From contig NZ_JAEHFY010000002.1 in the NCBI RefSeq assembly GCF_016623585.1, positions 124,001-188,000 on the forward strand: a stretch of DNA of 64,000 nt, written 5' to 3'. The DNA is from Pedobacter segetis (GTDB lineage Bacteria > Bacteroidota > Bacteroidia > Sphingobacteriales > Sphingobacteriaceae). Both the position numbers and the translations under genes were made by a program. Positions 62,466-64,000 of this stretch are shown piece by piece. Below the pieces are notes generated by a model, which was not told the origin of the DNA, ran no database searches, and saw nothing but the letters and a program-made list of their open reading frames with translations. How positions within the stretch are numbered: position 1 is the first letter of the stretch; each line of letters begins with the position of its first letter.

Positions 62466-64000
62466 TTGAAATTTACCTATATATTTTTTACCTGCATCTT
62501 ACTATTTCTGCACATTGGCGCTAAGGCCAATGGCTTTTATCAGTCTGATACTTTAAAAAACAAAGTAGGTATTGATACCATTAAGTCTCCTAAAATAGAT
62601 TCTTTAAAAACGGATACTTTAAAGAAAAATTCTAAAAAGGGTGAAATAACAGATGTGATAAAAGCCGTAGCCTCAGATTCTTCTTTTTACGATACCAAAA
62701 ATAATGTGATGTACCTGTATGGGAACGCCAGGATCACTTATGGGGAAAAGCAGGTTGATGCCGGTTTCATCAAAGTTGATTATAAAACCAATACCATTTT
62801 TGCAAAAGGTAAAACAGATACTTTGGGGAGGTTTTCTGGCTTGCCTATTTTTAAAGATCCACAGCAGGGAACCCTAACGGCAGATTCTGTTTATTATAAC
62901 TTTAAAACTTCTAAAGGAAGGATCTATCAGGTTTATACCGAACAAGATGGCGGCTATATTACGGGCGGTAAAATTAAAAAGCAGGCAAATGATGAGGTGC
63001 ATTTAAAAAACGTTGTCTATTCTACTTGTGATCTACCTTCGCCGCACCAACATTTTGGTATCGTAATTACAAAAGGTATTGCCACTAAAAACCAAATAGT
63101 TACCGGGCCGGCTTATATGGTTATAGAAGATGTTCCTATACCCTTGATCATACCTTTCGGGTTTTTTCCTAAACCCAATAAAAGGGCTTCTGGCATTATT
63201 TTACCACAGGTTGGCGAAGATGCCACGCTTGGTTTTTTTCTTAGGGATTTTGGCTACTATATTGGATTGAACGACTATTGGGACATGACCTTGAAGGGAG
63301 GTGTTTATTCTAAAGGTTCTTACGAGACCAACGTTGCCAGTAGATATACCAAACGTTATAAATATAGCGGCAACGTTTTTTTATCTTATTCTTCTCGTAA
63401 ATTTGGGGTAGAGGGTACACCAGAGTATGAACACCCCACAAAAGATTTTAGGATACAATGGTCTCATTCGCAAAATGCAAACGCACACCCTGGATCCAAT
63501 TTTAGTGCTTCTGTAAATGCCAGTACAAGCGGTGCTTTTAGAAACGTTCCGGGCAGTAGTTACCAACAAATAGTCCAAAACCAAATTGGATCAAGTATTT
63601 CTTACAGTAAAACATTTGCAAACACACCTTTTAGTTTAAGCACTGCTTTAAACCATAGTCAAGATTTATCATCGGGCAGGGTAAGTTTAGGTTTGCCGGC
63701 GCTTAATTTCAGCATGACAACCATCAACCCTTTTGATAGCAAGGATAGAATTGGCGAGCAAAAATGGTATCAGAGGATAGCTATTGGCTACAGTTTACAA
63801 GCTAACAACCAAATAAATACCGTAGATTCTTTACTTTTTAGGAAAAAAACGCTAAGTCAGGTTCAATCTGGTATCCAACATAATATCCCAATATCTTTAT
63901 CGTCACAGATCTTAAAATATTTTCAATTTAGCCAAAGTTTAAATTATACCGAGCGTTGGTATTTTCAAACCATACGCAAAAATTATATTGCTAGGCCTAC
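62466..64000 (+). CDS. Putative LPS-assembly protein LptD/OstA-like, C-terminus beyond window
   Basis: The open frame continues past the window end, so 511 residues are visible. It begins at TTG 62466 with a signal-peptide-like KFTYIFFTCILLFLHIGAKA; no ATG occurs before the folded region. A Lys/Asp/Thr-rich linker is followed by an OstA/LptA-like beta-jellyroll (about 75-215, with FYDTKNNVMYLYGNARITYG and YYNFKTSKGRIYQVYTEQDG). Then comes a barrel portion with alternating strands (GGVYSKGSYETNVASRY, YSGNVFLSYSSRKFG). LptD inserts lipopolysaccharide into the outer membrane. Divergent from the amidase, with 57 bp between starts. Confidence 0.82.
   Translation, partial: MKFTYIFFTCILLFLHIGAKANGFYQSDTLKNKVGIDTIKSPKIDSLKTDTLKKNSKKGEITDVIKAVASDSSFYDTKNNVMYLYGNARITYGEKQVDAGFIKVDYKTNTIFAKGKTDTLGRFSGLPIFKDPQQGTLTADSVYYNFKTSKGRIYQVYTEQDGGYITGGKIKKQANDEVHLKNVVYSTCDLPSPHQHFGIVITKGIATKNQIVTGPAYMVIEDVPIPLIIPFGFFPKPNKRASGIILPQVGEDATLGFFLRDFGYYIGLNDYWDMTLKGGVYSKGSYETNVASRYTKRYKYSGNVFLSYSSRKFGVEGTPEYEHPTKDFRIQWSHSQNANAHPGSNFSASVNASTSGAFRNVPGSSYQQIVQNQIGSSISYSKTFANTPFSLSTALNHSQDLSSGRVSLGLPALNFSMTTINPFDSKDRIGEQKWYQRIAIGYSLQANNQINTVDSLLFRKKTLSQVQSGIQHNIPISLSSQILKYFQFSQSLNYTERWYFQTIRKNYIARP

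Overview
The window looks like chromosomal DNA of a Bacteroidota member, most likely from the Sphingobacteriaceae (Pedobacter or Mucilaginibacter relatives). Supporting signs: AT-rich sequence, no purine-rich ribosome binding sites, -7 boxes of the form TAnnTTTG, a type IX secretion sorting domain, a TANFOR-like giant surface protein, a DksA-like protein lacking the zinc cysteines, and a large eukaryote-like isoleucyl-tRNA synthetase. No insertion sequence, integrase, phage gene or CRISPR array was seen, and both window edges cut a gene.

Layout: (1) 1-13.0 kb, housekeeping genes: thiolase, a 7TM-HD c-di-AMP phosphodiesterase-like protein, tRNA-Ser(GCU), an AraC regulator divergent from a secreted beta-helix protein, and a guaA / receptor-like lipoprotein / RsmB-family methyltransferase run. 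(2) 13.0-13.5 kb, a gene-free patch with REP-like palindromes. (3) 13.5-23.0 kb: a NlpC/P60 lipoprotein lacking its catalytic cysteine, an S9 peptidase, the compact ileS-dksA-lspA operon, a DUF2147 protein and an M20 peptidase. (4) 23.1-33.6 kb, a glycan locus: seven glycosyltransferase-type genes (GT2, GT8, GT11, one unclassified) and a Wzx flippase but no polymerase. It is interrupted by a four-gene Rsb-like partner-switching module (membrane protein, REC-PP2C phosphatase, STAS protein, HATPase). (5) 33.5-42.5 kb: half of an iron alcohol dehydrogenase, a fasciclin lipoprotein, an overlapping MFS-ClC-hemF run, CsaA, an AI-2E family permease and an NtrC-type regulator. (6) 42.6-43.0 kb: RNase P RNA.

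(7) 43.3-56.8 kb is the most unusual part. A leftward run encodes a small lipoprotein, a predicted outer-membrane barrel, a 2052-residue secreted TANFOR-like protein, a fibronectin type III protein and a LytTR response regulator. A TPR-containing LytS-type histidine kinase is transcribed divergently from the other end. The kinase and regulator therefore bracket an envelope operon, which suggests one self-regulated surface system of unknown function.

(8) 56.9-64.0 kb: a YncE-propeller/phosphoesterase fusion, rlmF, an MCE (MlaD) protein and an N-acetylmuramoyl-L-alanine amidase, divergent from a truncated LptD/OstA-like gene.

Best leads: the bracketed envelope operon; IleRS with GIHH in place of HIGH, the swap linked to very high mupirocin resistance in some type 2 enzymes; the partner-switching module inside the glycan locus; and two proteins that keep their fold but lack key catalytic parts.
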